Shown here in pieces: positions 1 to 6,850 of a stretch of DNA of 28,746 nucleotides. Under the pieces are notes generated by a model. That model saw only the letters and a program-made list of their open reading frames with translations, was not told the DNA's origin and ran no database searches. The stretch's first letter is position 1, and every line of letters begins with the position of its first letter. The stretch is from JBFHDX01 sp041584475 (GTDB lineage: Bacteria; Pseudomonadota; Alphaproteobacteria; UBA8366; JADFVY01), in NCBI GenBank assembly GCA_041584475.1, contig JBFHDX010000042.1:1-28746 (forward strand), in the 5' to 3' direction. The position numbers were made by a program, and so were the translations under genes.

Positions 1-78
1 CCGCGCAAGCCGGATCTTTAGGCATGCGTCGGGGCTGGGCCCGCGGATGATTCGTGCGGCTGCAGGGAGTAGCGACGG
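1..78 (+). other. Left edge: possible tail of an upstream gene plus leader
   Basis: Too short to assign. Frame 1 is open from base 1 and stops at TAG 19-21, reading Pro-Arg-Lys-Pro-Asp-Leu-stop. Frame 2 is open up to TGA 80-82, which would overlap the next start as ATGA. Either could be the 3' end of an upstream gene. In quinoprotein loci the gene before a MoxJ/XoxJ-like protein is often the dehydrogenase or its cytochrome c, so that is the natural guess for what lies to the left. GGGAG at 66-70 is a loose ribosome binding site for the gene starting at 79. Confidence 0.3.
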
Positions 79-975
79 ATGAACGGCTTAAGGCAGCGAT
101 CTGGTCTCGGGCCAGCGGGGACCCGGCGTCCGACCGGCCTGCTTGCGCTCGTCGCTTGCGCGGCTGTGGTGGCAGGAGTCGCACTGGCGACCGGTCCGCG
201 CGACGTTCGGGCGCAGACGTCCGAGGCGGTGGATAAGGCGGCGCTTCGCGTCTGTTCCGATCCGAACAACCTTCCGTATTCGAACGATGCCGGCGAGGGA
301 TTCGAGAACAAGATTGCCGAGCTTTTCGCCGCCGAGCTCGGTGTGCCGGTCCGCTATACCTGGTATCCGAATACCGTTGGCTTCATTCGCAACACGCTGC
401 GGCTGCGCAAGTGCGACCTCGTGCTCGCAGCACCGACGGCAAGCGAACTCCTGCAGAACACGAACCCCTATTACCGGTCCACCTATGCGCTGATCTTCGC
501 TAAAGCATCGGGCATCACCGCCCGATCGCTCGCGGATCCGGTCATGCAATCCCTGAAGATCGGGGTCGTGGCCGGAACGCCCGGCGCATCGCTGATCGCG
601 AAATACGGGCTGTTCGACCAGATGCGGCCGTACCATCTCATGGTGGATACCCGTTTCGAGTCCGCGACCGCGCAGATGGCCGACGATGTCGCCGCCGGCG
701 AGATCGACGCCGGTATCCTGTGGGGACCGATCGCCGGCTATCACGTCAAGACCCACAATCCCGCGCTGGTCATGGTTCCGCTCGATCCCGAGACGGAAAA
801 GGGCGTGCGTATCGATTTCAGAATCCACATGGGGCTGCGCTACAATGAGCCCGAGTGGAAGCAGCAGCTCAACGACCTGATCCGGGACAACCAGGACAAG
901 ATCAACGCGATCCTGATCGAATACGGCGTTCCGCTGCTGGACAACCAGGGCCGCCTGATCAACCCGCCGAACTGA
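79..975 (+). CDS. Quinoprotein dehydrogenase-associated substrate-binding protein (MoxJ/XoxJ-like)
   Basis: A 298-residue exported protein of the periplasmic solute-binding fold, best matching the quinoprotein-dehydrogenase-associated binding-protein family (TIGR03871 as I recall, the group of MoxJ/XoxJ). A Sec signal with a hydrophobic core at about residues 20-39 ends near VRA at 43-45. The mature protein opens with the family's characteristic RVCSDPNNLPYSN near residue 57, followed by GFENKIAELFAAELG. In known systems such proteins sit next to the PQQ dehydrogenase and are thought to help its maturation or bind a substrate or partner rather than feed a transporter. It is followed 77 bp later by the CXXXCW gene on the same strand, so the two probably form one transcript with genes left of the window. 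ATG 79 is chosen because it gives a complete signal peptide. The family call is firm; the exact role is inferred. Confidence 0.88.
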   Translation: MNGLRQRSGLGPAGTRRPTGLLALVACAAVVAGVALATGPRDVRAQTSEAVDKAALRVCSDPNNLPYSNDAGEGFENKIAELFAAELGVPVRYTWYPNTVGFIRNTLRLRKCDLVLAAPTASELLQNTNPYYRSTYALIFAKASGITARSLADPVMQSLKIGVVAGTPGASLIAKYGLFDQMRPYHLMVDTRFESATAQMADDVAAGEIDAGILWGPIAGYHVKTHNPALVMVPLDPETEKGVRIDFRIHMGLRYNEPEWKQQLNDLIRDNQDKINAILIEYGVPLLDNQGRLINPPN

Positions 976-1052
976 GCAGATCGCCGCACAGGGCGCGGCC
1001 GACCGACCGACTCAAATCCACAAGGCGACCGTCGCGCAGCCGGGGAGTGACA

Positions 1053-1634
1053 GTGACACGCACGGCGCGGCTCTTGACATCGCTGATGCTGCTGGTGGGT
1101 GTCCCGCCGCTCGCCGTTGCCGCTGCCGACGACCGGGTTTCACCCGTGCCGGAGCCGCAAGGCTACCGGCTGGATGATTACAGAGCGCCCGTTCCCAAGA
1201 GCCTGAGCGGTGCCACCGTGCTCGATACCGAGCGGCTGCGCCGAATGCTCGAGCGCGGCGACGACACCATCCTCATCGACGTTCTACCGGCGCCGCGACG
1301 GCCGGAAAATTTGCGTCCCGGCGCCTTGTGGCTGCCGAAGCAACGCCGCAACATCCCCGGCAGCGTCTGGCTGCCGAACACCGGATACGGCATCCTGCCG
1401 GTCGAGGAGGAGGCGTATCTCCGGCGAAACCTCGCCCGTCTGAGCGAGGGCGACAGCGGGCGCGCGCTGGTGTTCTATTGTCTCGCCGACTGCTGGATGT
1501 CCTGGAACGCCGCGAAACGCGCCGTCGCCTGGGGCTATGTCAATGTCTACTGGTACCCGGCCGGCACCGACGGTTGGGCGGAAGCCGGCCTGCCCCTCGA
1601 GGAGAGCGTGCCGGTTCCGCAGAGCGGCGACTGA
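1053..1634 (+). CDS. PQQ-dependent catabolism-associated CXXXCW rhodanese-like protein
   Basis: A 193-residue exported protein with a rhodanese-like fold. GTG 1053 is chosen because GGGGAG lies at 1042-1047, five bases before it; GTG 1047 would have the purine run directly abutting it. Residues 1-25 are a signal peptide. The rhodanese-like part is about 52-180, including DTILIDVLPA at 71-80, and the active loop reads CLADCW with Cys143, Cys147 and Trp148, followed by MSWNAAKRA. This C-x3-C-W element marks the PQQ-associated family that I recall as TIGR03865. A role in redox or thiol chemistry for the periplasmic quinoprotein is suggested by the motif, but no substrate is known to me. It is co-directional with the binding protein at 79 and converges on the leftward operon, whose last gene ends 21 bp away. 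Confidence 0.87.
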   Translation: MTRTARLLTSLMLLVGVPPLAVAAADDRVSPVPEPQGYRLDDYRAPVPKSLSGATVLDTERLRRMLERGDDTILIDVLPAPRRPENLRPGALWLPKQRRNIPGSVWLPNTGYGILPVEEEAYLRRNLARLSEGDSGRALVFYCLADCWMSWNAAKRAVAWGYVNVYWYPAGTDGWAEAGLPLEESVPVPQSGD

Positions 1635-1655
1635 CATCGGGTGCGGCGGCCCGCA

Positions 1656-2297
1656 TCACTCCAGCAGATATTGGATCGCCCGCCCCAGCGCGAACACGCG
1701 TTGCTCGAGCAGCACGGGTGTCTCGCAGATGTACGTCAGCGAACGCTCGCGCTCCTCGTAGATGCGCGTATCCCAGGTAATCTGCTCGTTGAGCTCGGCT
1801 CGGCGCGCTTCCTGCGCCGGCGTGGCTCCTTCCCGCGGCAGGGCATCGACCTCGGCGAGCATCCCTTCTATCCGCTTCGCCAGGGCCTGCTGCCGCCGCG
1901 CGTACCGCCGGATCCCCTCGATGACCGACGTCCTTTCGGCGTTGACCTTGTCGAGAATCCCGGCGAACAGCATGGTCAGGCGACGATCCTTGTCGGTACC
2001 CTGCGTATCCGCGAACACCTCCAGGCGGTCCTCCGCTTCGCGCACCGGCAACGCGCGGTCCGCCAGCCGGCCCGCGAGGTCGGCGATCTCGGCATCGGAC
2101 CGCCAGTCGGCGACGTCCTCGAGGTCCGGCCCGGCCCATACCATGCCCGCCGAGACCTGCGGAACCAGACGCTGGATGCAGGGCCAGTCGGGTTCCGTGC
2201 CCGCCGCCCTCGCCGGCCCGGCCGCGCACAGAACGCAGATCGCCAGGAGGGCGGCACGCCGGCCAGTGCCGTCAGCGGATCCCCGACGACCGATCAT
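1656..2297 (-). CDS. Exported helical protein of unknown function, last gene of the leftward PQQ operon
   Basis: I do not recognise a named family. The 213-residue product has a twin-arginine-free signal peptide (hydrophobic stretch about 15-30, cleavage near ARA at 29-31). The rest looks almost wholly helical: from about residue 75 to the end it is rich in Glu, Arg, Leu and Ala with coiled-coil-like spacing, broken by a Pro/Gly-rich turn (LPREGATPAQ). The mature protein keeps only two cysteines, Cys40 and Cys191, which could form a disulfide in the periplasm. It starts 16 bp after the cupredoxin-like gene stops, so it is the fourth gene of that operon. A GGGAAG run lies 10 bases before ATG. 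Function can only be guessed from company: a periplasmic partner of the quinoprotein system. Confidence 0.78.
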   Translation of the reverse strand: MIGRRGSADGTGRRAALLAICVLCAAGPARAAGTEPDWPCIQRLVPQVSAGMVWAGPDLEDVADWRSDAEIADLAGRLADRALPVREAEDRLEVFADTQGTDKDRRLTMLFAGILDKVNAERTSVIEGIRRYARRQQALAKRIEGMLAEVDALPREGATPAQEARRAELNEQITWDTRIYEERERSLTYICETPVLLEQRVFALGRAIQYLLE

Positions 2298-2313
2298 GCT
2301 GCGGCGCTTCCCG

Positions 2314-2745
2314 TCACTCGATGATGAACCGACCGATCATGCCGCGCTCCTCGAACCCCTTGACGCGGAATTCGTAAGTCCCCGGCCTGATGGCGACGAA
2401 GTCTATTTCCATCTCGCCCTCGTCGTCGAACTCGACCTCGTAGATGGCCGCCGGTTTCACCTCCAGGTCGTTGACCACGACCTGGCGCACCCAGATGACT
2501 CGGAAGAACTCGGGTGCCACGATCCCGTATTCGTGCTTGCCGCTGCTCTCGATCGTCCAGCGATAGGCCTGACCGGTCTCGATGCGGTATTCCTTGACCG
2601 ACATCGCAACGCCGGCGGGGTCGTCGCCGAGAACCAGCTTTTCGAGCCGGATCGCGCGTGTCGCCAGGTCGCCCTTGGCCGTAACGGTTCCTGCCGTCAG
2701 CAGCAATGCCGACACCGCGAAAAAGAACGAAACTACCACACGCAT
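2314..2745 (-). CDS. Exported cupredoxin-fold protein lacking the type 1 copper Cys and His
   Basis: A 143-residue protein. The open frame extends ten codons further upstream, but ATG 2745 is preferred because GGTGAGGT lies 8 bases before it and the signal peptide (about 1-23) then starts at once. The C-terminal part (about 60-143) follows the cupredoxin outline: beta strands, a KHEYGIVAPEF segment like the first-His strand of small blue copper proteins, and an ending PGTYEF...GM.GRF.IE. The usual Cys and second His between PGTYEF and GM are absent (FRVKGFEER here); only His71 and Met136 remain at candidate ligand places. It therefore probably does not form a type 1 copper site. It is the third gene of the leftward operon, 51 bp after the beta-propeller gene. 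Confidence 0.82.
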   Translation of the reverse strand: MRVVVSFFFAVSALLLTAGTVTAKGDLATRAIRLEKLVLGDDPAGVAMSVKEYRIETGQAYRWTIESSGKHEYGIVAPEFFRVIWVRQVVVNDLEVKPAAIYEVEFDDEGEMEIDFVAIRPGTYEFRVKGFEERGMIGRFIIE

Positions 2746-2796
2746 TTTTCGTACCTCACCATTGCGGAAGCCCACCCGTCGATCCGATGCATCGTA

Positions 2797-3768
2797 TCAG
2801 GGGCCGACGACGACGCCCCAGGGAAAGCGGCCCACGGTGATCGATTTGCGCACCCGAAGCTTCTCGACGTCGATCACCGATATGTCGTTGCTGACGCCGT
2901 TCGTCGTGAAGAGCCGTTTCTCGTCCGGCGTGAACGTCATCTGCCACACCCGCTGTCCGACCAGCAGATACTTGATCACCTCATAGGATTTCTGGTCGAT
3001 CACGGCGATGCGGTTGGCCGGCCCCAGCGCCACGAACGCGAGCTTGCCATCGCTCGTCAGACGCACGCCGACGGGCTGAATGGCTTCCTCCTGCACACCC
3101 GGGATGGCAAATGAGATCTTCTTGACGATCTCGCGGGTATTGGTGTCGATGACGCTGACCGTCCCGCCAATCTCGGACGAGACCCAGACCAGGCTGCCGT
3201 CCTTGTTGAATTCGGCAATGCGCGGCCGGCTGTCGACGAGCACGTTGTCGAAGATCTCGAACGTCGTGGTATCGATGAAGTGCGCCATGTTGGTGGTCTC
3301 GGACGTGTTGACCAGGACCTTGCCGTCGGGGCTCAGCCCCATGCCCTCCGGTTCGACGCCGACGGGCACTTCGGTGACGACCTTGCCCGTCTCCACATCG
3401 ACCACCGTGACCATGTTGTCGTCCTCGTTGGCGACATAGAGAATGCGGCCGTCCGGGCTCAGGGCGAACGTCTCGGGGTCCGGTCCGGATGGCAGCGTAC
3501 CCACGATCTTTCGCGACTGCAGGTCGAGGACCTCGATCCGATCGTCATCGCTGGCGCAGATGAACAGCTTCGACTTGTCGTTGCTGAGAACGATGCCGCG
3601 CGGTCGCTGGCCGACGGGGATCGTCTCGATAACCTCGTAGGTATCGCCGTCGACGACGCTGATACTGTTGTCTTTCTCGTTCGAGACGTAGATCGTCAAC
3701 GCGGCGGCGTCCGCGGGCGAGGTCCCCACGAGTGCGGCCACAAGCATCGTCGCCAATATCCCTCTCAT
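2797..3768 (-). CDS. PQQ-dependent catabolism-associated YVTN beta-propeller protein
   Basis: A 323-residue exported protein. ATG 3768 is chosen over the longer frame (to 3864) because GGGAGGA sits 5 to 6 bases upstream and a clean signal peptide (about 1-22, ending ADA) follows. The mature part consists of about seven repeats of some 42 residues, each with a strand like IYVSNEKDNSISVVD followed by VGQRPRGIVLS, FALSPDGRILYVANEDDN, MGLSPDGKVLV and similar, which is the YVTN/NHL-type seven-bladed propeller. The family I recall (TIGR03866) occurs in PQQ alcohol dehydrogenase loci. Propellers of this kind usually bind partners rather than act as enzymes. It is the second gene of the leftward operon, 96 bp downstream of the binding-protein gene. 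Confidence 0.9.
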   Translation of the reverse strand: MRGILATMLVAALVGTSPADAAALTIYVSNEKDNSISVVDGDTYEVIETIPVGQRPRGIVLSNDKSKLFICASDDDRIEVLDLQSRKIVGTLPSGPDPETFALSPDGRILYVANEDDNMVTVVDVETGKVVTEVPVGVEPEGMGLSPDGKVLVNTSETTNMAHFIDTTTFEIFDNVLVDSRPRIAEFNKDGSLVWVSSEIGGTVSVIDTNTREIVKKISFAIPGVQEEAIQPVGVRLTSDGKLAFVALGPANRIAVIDQKSYEVIKYLLVGQRVWQMTFTPDEKRLFTTNGVSNDISVIDVEKLRVRKSITVGRFPWGVVVGP

Positions 3769-3851
3769 TCGAGTCCTCCCGCTTTGTGGCGATCCCGCCA
3801 GGTCCGCGCAGGCGCTGAACGTGCGCGGACACTGGGTTCTTCGGTCAACTG

Positions 3852-3880
3852 GCGCACCCTGCATCTAGCGCACCCTGCAT
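3852..3880. repeat. 13-bp direct repeat, 3-bp spacer, over the binding-protein stop codon
   Basis: GCGCACCCTGCAT occurs at 3852-3864 and again at 3868-3880 with CTA between. On the minus strand the CTA is the TAG stop of the binding-protein gene. The 16-bp unit looks like a recent tandem duplication by slippage that either made or preserved the present stop. Confidence 0.9.
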
Positions 3881-5055
3881 CCGCTTTCCGGCCGGTCGAA
3901 CCCCAGCGTGTCGAGTTCCGAAACCTGGTGCAAATAGCCGGCCTGCGGCGACACGCTGACCAGCGATCGCGCCGAGGCCAGAAGGATCGGCTGTCGCAGC
4001 TGCCCGTTCCAGTCGCGAAACGTCAGCTTGCGTCCTTTGAAGGCGGCGAGCTCGAAATCCTTGCTGTAGATGTAATTCGCGATGTCGGAGTATTTCGACG
4101 AGCGGGCACGCGTCGCCGCCTCGCCGACCGATCGCACGGCCATCCAGGCGGCATAGTCGACCGGTTCCATCCAGCGGCCGTAGGTCTCGCGAAACCGGTT
4201 CTGAAGCTGGACCGCGCCCCATTGCTCGTGCGTACGATGCCATGGCGTGGGCACCAGTCCCTGGGTGCCGGCCACGGGGCGCGGGTCCCAGGTGCGGTAC
4301 ATCAGGTACTCGCCGAACTCACCGATCTCGTCGGCCACGACAAGGACGTCGTAGTCGACGTTCTGGGTGAACACCGGCACCTGCGACTGTGCGGTCCGGC
4401 GCGCGTCGGGACCGTAGGTCCACTCCTTCTCGGAGACGATCTTGGCGCTGAATTTTTTCGCCGACCGCCGCAGCGCGTCGGCAAACAGCCGGTCCTCGTC
4501 GCGTCGCCCGACAACGAGAAACCAGCGGTTCCACCGCTTCCAGCCGAGATACTGCGCCAGCGCATCGGCCAGCATCGCACGGCTGGGGATGGTGTGCAGC
4601 ACATTGGGGCGGCAATCCTCGTTGCGCAGCCGGTCGTCCTTGGCGCGCGCGTTGAAGATCAACGTCTCCTTCGCGTCCGGCCGGTCGGCGAGGGCGAGCA
4701 GCGCTGCGGCGTCCAGGTCCGCCACGAAAATCCTGTGTCCTTGCTCGACCAGGCGCGCAAATTCCGCCGTCGGGTCGCCGTCGGCCGGCACCACGACCTC
4801 CTCGACCTCGAATCGCTGTTTGGTGAACCGGCCCGTCGTGTTGTTGTCGGCCACCGCGAGGCGGCTTCCGGAGACGCCGAGATCGGGAGGGACCTCGTCC
4901 AGATTGGACAGTGCGGGCGGCCGGTTCTCGAGCTGCTTCAGCAGGGCGATGCGGATAAGTTCCGCCTCCGCGGGCTGGGCTGGCGCCGGGCTCGAGAGCG
5001 GAATCAGCAGGGCTGCCGCGGCCAGCAGAAATCGTCCCGTCGACGCTGAACCCAT
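3865..5055 (-). CDS. ABC-type substrate-binding protein of the PQQ-alcohol dehydrogenase system
   Basis: A 396-residue periplasmic binding protein of the branched-chain amino acid (Leu/Ile/Val-binding) fold. The signal peptide is about 1-26 (cleavage APA-Q). Telling segments are AELIRIALLKQLENRPPALSN after the signal, NEDCRPNVLHTIPSRAMLADALAQYL in the middle, and PVDYAAWMAVRSVGEAATR toward the end. This matches the PQQ-ADH-system binding protein I recall as TIGR03863. It leads the leftward operon; ATG 5055 has GGGAGAA 5 bases upstream. In related loci an ABC ATPase and permease follow the beta-propeller gene, but here they do not. Its last codons and stop lie in a 13-bp direct repeat (3852-3864 and 3868-3880). 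Confidence 0.88.
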   Translation of the reverse strand: MGSASTGRFLLAAAALLIPLSSPAPAQPAEAELIRIALLKQLENRPPALSNLDEVPPDLGVSGSRLAVADNNTTGRFTKQRFEVEEVVVPADGDPTAEFARLVEQGHRIFVADLDAAALLALADRPDAKETLIFNARAKDDRLRNEDCRPNVLHTIPSRAMLADALAQYLGWKRWNRWFLVVGRRDEDRLFADALRRSAKKFSAKIVSEKEWTYGPDARRTAQSQVPVFTQNVDYDVLVVADEIGEFGEYLMYRTWDPRPVAGTQGLVPTPWHRTHEQWGAVQLQNRFRETYGRWMEPVDYAAWMAVRSVGEAATRARSSKYSDIANYIYSKDFELAAFKGRKLTFRDWNGQLRQPILLASARSLVSVSPQAGYLHQVSELDTLGFDRPESGCRVR

Positions 5056-5156
5056 GAGTTTCTCCCTGTCCGGACGCTTCTTGCGGCTGCGCCGTCGCCG
5101 GACGACCCCGCAGACGCACTAAACGCACCGTCGTCGCTGCCGGCCGAGCCCTCAAT

Positions 5157-5185
5157 GGTATCGTGTCCCGGCAGCACAAAATCAA
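5157..5185 (-). promoter_or_regulatory. Weak candidate promoter for the leftward PQQ operon
   Basis: On the minus strand TTGATT (5185-5180) and GATACC (5162-5157) are separated by 17 bp, about 100 bp upstream of the ATG at 5055. The -35 fits moderately and the -10 poorly (3 of 6). It is the best pair I could find in this divergent region. Confidence 0.3.
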
Positions 5186-5233
5186 GGGATAGCTGCCGCG
5201 AGATGCGACCGCCCGAGCGCACCTATCGACGCA

Positions 5234-5262
5234 TTGCGGTCAGGCTCCGGTCCCGTTAGGCT
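5234..5262 (+). promoter_or_regulatory. Weak candidate promoter for the DUF3280-like gene
   Basis: TTGCGG at 5234-5239 and TAGGCT at 5257-5262 with a 17-bp spacer, 25 bp before ATG 5288. The -10 fits only at its outer bases, so this is tentative. Confidence 0.3.
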
Positions 5263-5287
5263 GACGCCGGGAAGGGTAGGGGCGATC

Positions 5288-5851
5288 ATGAACAGCAACC
5301 TCGTGGGACGATTCCGGGTCTTGCCCGGCGGGCAGGGCGCCAGGGCATGCCTGATCGGCATCGCGATCCTGCTGCTGGCCGCGGCCGGTGCACGGGCCGC
5401 GGAACCGAAGAAGGCGGCCGTGTTCGATTTCGAGCTGATCGATACCAGCCTGGAAGGGCAGATGCGCGGAACGCAACAGGCGGAGCAGGAGCGCCTCGTC
5501 ATGGTGAGCAACCGCCTGCGACAACTGCTTGCGCAATCCGGCCGCTACGTGTTGGTCGATACCGCGCCGGCTGCCGCGGAGGTCGAGGCCGCCGGCTATC
5601 TCTACGGATGCAACGGATGCGAGTCCGAAATCGCGAGAAAGCTCGGTGCCGACGTTGCCGTTCGCGGCGTCGTGCAGAAGGTCAGCAACCTGATTTTGAA
5701 CATGACGGTGTACGTCACCGACGCCGAGACCGGCGGGCATCTTGACGGCATGAGCGTCGACATGCGCGGCAATACCGATGAATCTTGGCTGCGCGGCGTA
5801 CGCTACATCGTGCGGAACCGCCTCGCGGTCGATCCGTCGTCCCGTCAGTGA
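5288..5851 (+). CDS. Exported DUF3280/DUF2380-like protein
   Basis: A 187-residue protein transcribed away from the PQQ operon. ATG 5288 follows the purine-rich GGGAAGGGTAGGGG and begins a signal peptide with a hydrophobic core at 21-36 ending ARA. The mature start KKAAVFDFELIDTSLEG, the later RLRQLLAQSGRYVLVD and the ending TDESWLRGVRYIVRNRL match exported proteins I recall as DUF3280 or DUF2380, which recur beside PQQ-alcohol dehydrogenase genes. A Cys-Asn-Gly-Cys pair (108 and 111) may form a disulfide or bind a metal. The fold resembles the alpha/beta N-terminal domain of TolB-like proteins. The biochemical role is not known to me; the context suggests the quinoprotein system. Confidence 0.75.
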   Translation: MNSNLVGRFRVLPGGQGARACLIGIAILLLAAAGARAAEPKKAAVFDFELIDTSLEGQMRGTQQAEQERLVMVSNRLRQLLAQSGRYVLVDTAPAAAEVEAAGYLYGCNGCESEIARKLGADVAVRGVVQKVSNLILNMTVYVTDAETGGHLDGMSVDMRGNTDESWLRGVRYIVRNRLAVDPSSRQ

Positions 5852-5993
5852 ACCCGATACGTCGGTTCGGCCGCCGGCGGGCAGTCTCGGGCCGAGGCTG
5901 GTTCGCCCGCGACCTGGCGGCGCGCTTACCGGTTTTGGCGCGAGGGGGCGCTGGAACGGGCACCTGAACGCGGGCGGCGCCATCCCAGCAGGA

Positions 5994-6017
5994 AACCCCC
6001 CGGTTTCCCGGGGGGTT
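5994..6017 (-). terminator. Intrinsic terminator of tRNA-Pro
   Basis: A perfect 10-bp stem (5994-6003 with 6008-6017) and 4-base GAAA loop. Read on the minus strand it is AACCCCCCGG-GAAA-CCGGGGGGTT followed by a short TTT-containing run, starting 4 bases past the tRNA CCA end. The T tract is short, but stem strength and place are right. Confidence 0.75.
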
Positions 6018-6021
6018 GCAC

Positions 6022-6098
6022 TGGTCGGAGTGAGTGGATTCGAACCACCGGCCCCCGCCTCCCGAAGACGGTGCTCTACCAGGCTGAGCTACACTCCG
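6022..6098 (-). tRNA. tRNA-Pro(CGG)
   Basis: A complete 77-base cloverleaf on the minus strand. The 7-bp acceptor CGGAGTG pairs with CACTCCG, and the discriminator A and CCA are encoded. The D stem is GCTC/GAGC. The anticodon stem CCGTC/GGCGG holds the loop TTCGGGA with anticodon CGG at 34-36 and G37. The T arm is GGTGG-TTCGAAT-CCACT. The C1-G72 start and the anticodon identify proline and codon CCG, much used in this GC-rich genome. It has its own promoter and terminator and is a single-gene unit. Confidence 0.97.
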
Positions 6099-6112
6099 TC
6101 TGGCCGGCCCGC

Positions 6113-6141
6113 TATATAACCCCAACCAGAGCATGGGGCAA
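6113..6141 (-). promoter_or_regulatory. Promoter of tRNA-Pro
   Basis: On the minus strand TTGCCC (6141-6136), a 17-bp spacer and TATATA (6118-6113) lie 15 bases before the tRNA 5' end at 6098. The bases after the -10 are GCGGGCCGGCC, a GC-rich discriminator of the kind seen at stringently controlled stable-RNA promoters. Expected transcription start is near 6106. Confidence 0.65.
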
Positions 6142-6216
6142 GCGGCGCGTTGTCAGGCAGGGCGCGGCAACGGCGCGTTACAGCCCGCCGCGGCCGCTGG
6201 ATGAAGGAGAGCGGCG

Positions 6217-6783
6217 ATGGGCGACGGACGTGATGTCTTGCCGGCGGAGGCGCGGCAGGTTCTCGACTTCTGGTTCGAGGAATCCAGTCCCGAGCAGTGG
6301 TTCAAGCGGGACGCCGCATTCGATGCGACGATCCGGGAGCGATTCGGCGCACTCCGCGAACGCGGCGCGGCCGGCGAACTCGACGGCTGGTCGACGACGG
6401 CGGAGGGCTGCGTCGCGCTGGTCATCGTGCTCGACCAGTTCCCGCGCAACCTGTTTCGTGACGACCCTCGCGCCTTCGCCACCGACGAGAAGGCGCGCGG
6501 CATATTGCGGCGCGCGCTCGACCGCGGCTTCGACAAGGCCCTGTCGTGGCGGCAGCGGCAGTTCCTTTACATGCCGCTCCAGCACAGCGAGCAGGCGGCG
6601 GACCAGGCGCTGTCAGTCGCCCTCTACGCCACGCTCGGGAACGACGAAGTGCTGAAATTCGCCCGCGCCCACAAGGAGATCATCGACCGCTTCGGTCGGT
6701 TTCCGCACCGCAATTCGGTACTCGGCCGCAAGAGCTCGCGTGCGGAGCTGGCGTTCCTCGCACGGCCCGGATCATCGTTCTGA
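6217..6783 (+). CDS. DUF924 family protein
   Basis: A 188-residue cytoplasmic protein of the DUF924 family. Signature segments are VLDFWFEESSPEQWFKRDAAFD near the start, then IVLDQFPRNLFRDDPRAFATDEKAR, WRQRQFLYMPLQHSEQ and the ending FGRFPHRNSVLGR. The family is all-helical, resembles tetratricopeptide-repeat superhelices, and has no agreed biochemical role that I know of. AAGGAGA lies 6 bases before ATG 6217. It follows the tRNA gene, which is on the opposite strand, and is 67 bp before the next small gene, so it is probably independent or paired with it. Confidence 0.9.
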   Translation: MGDGRDVLPAEARQVLDFWFEESSPEQWFKRDAAFDATIRERFGALRERGAAGELDGWSTTAEGCVALVIVLDQFPRNLFRDDPRAFATDEKARGILRRALDRGFDKALSWRQRQFLYMPLQHSEQAADQALSVALYATLGNDEVLKFARAHKEIIDRFGRFPHRNSVLGRKSSRAELAFLARPGSSF

Positions 6784-6850
6784 GTCGCCGGTGGCGGGCT
6801 TTACGTCGCCGCGCCGCGTGCCCACCTGAGTCCTGAAGGAGGACGGGGTC

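Noticed and set aside
1635..1655. Bidirectional terminator between the two convergent PQQ transcripts
   Set aside because: Only a 5-bp TGCGG/CCGCA stem is present and there is no T tract on either strand.
3280..5049. 589-residue plus-strand frame opposite the PQQ binding-protein and propeller genes
   Set aside because: It is antisense to two genes with clear families and signal peptides; its Arg/Asp/His-rich composition is typical of a shadow frame.
5852..5993. Possible small gene or RNA between the DUF3280-like gene and the tRNA terminator
   Set aside because: No frame has a ribosome binding site or plausible product, and no strong stem is seen.
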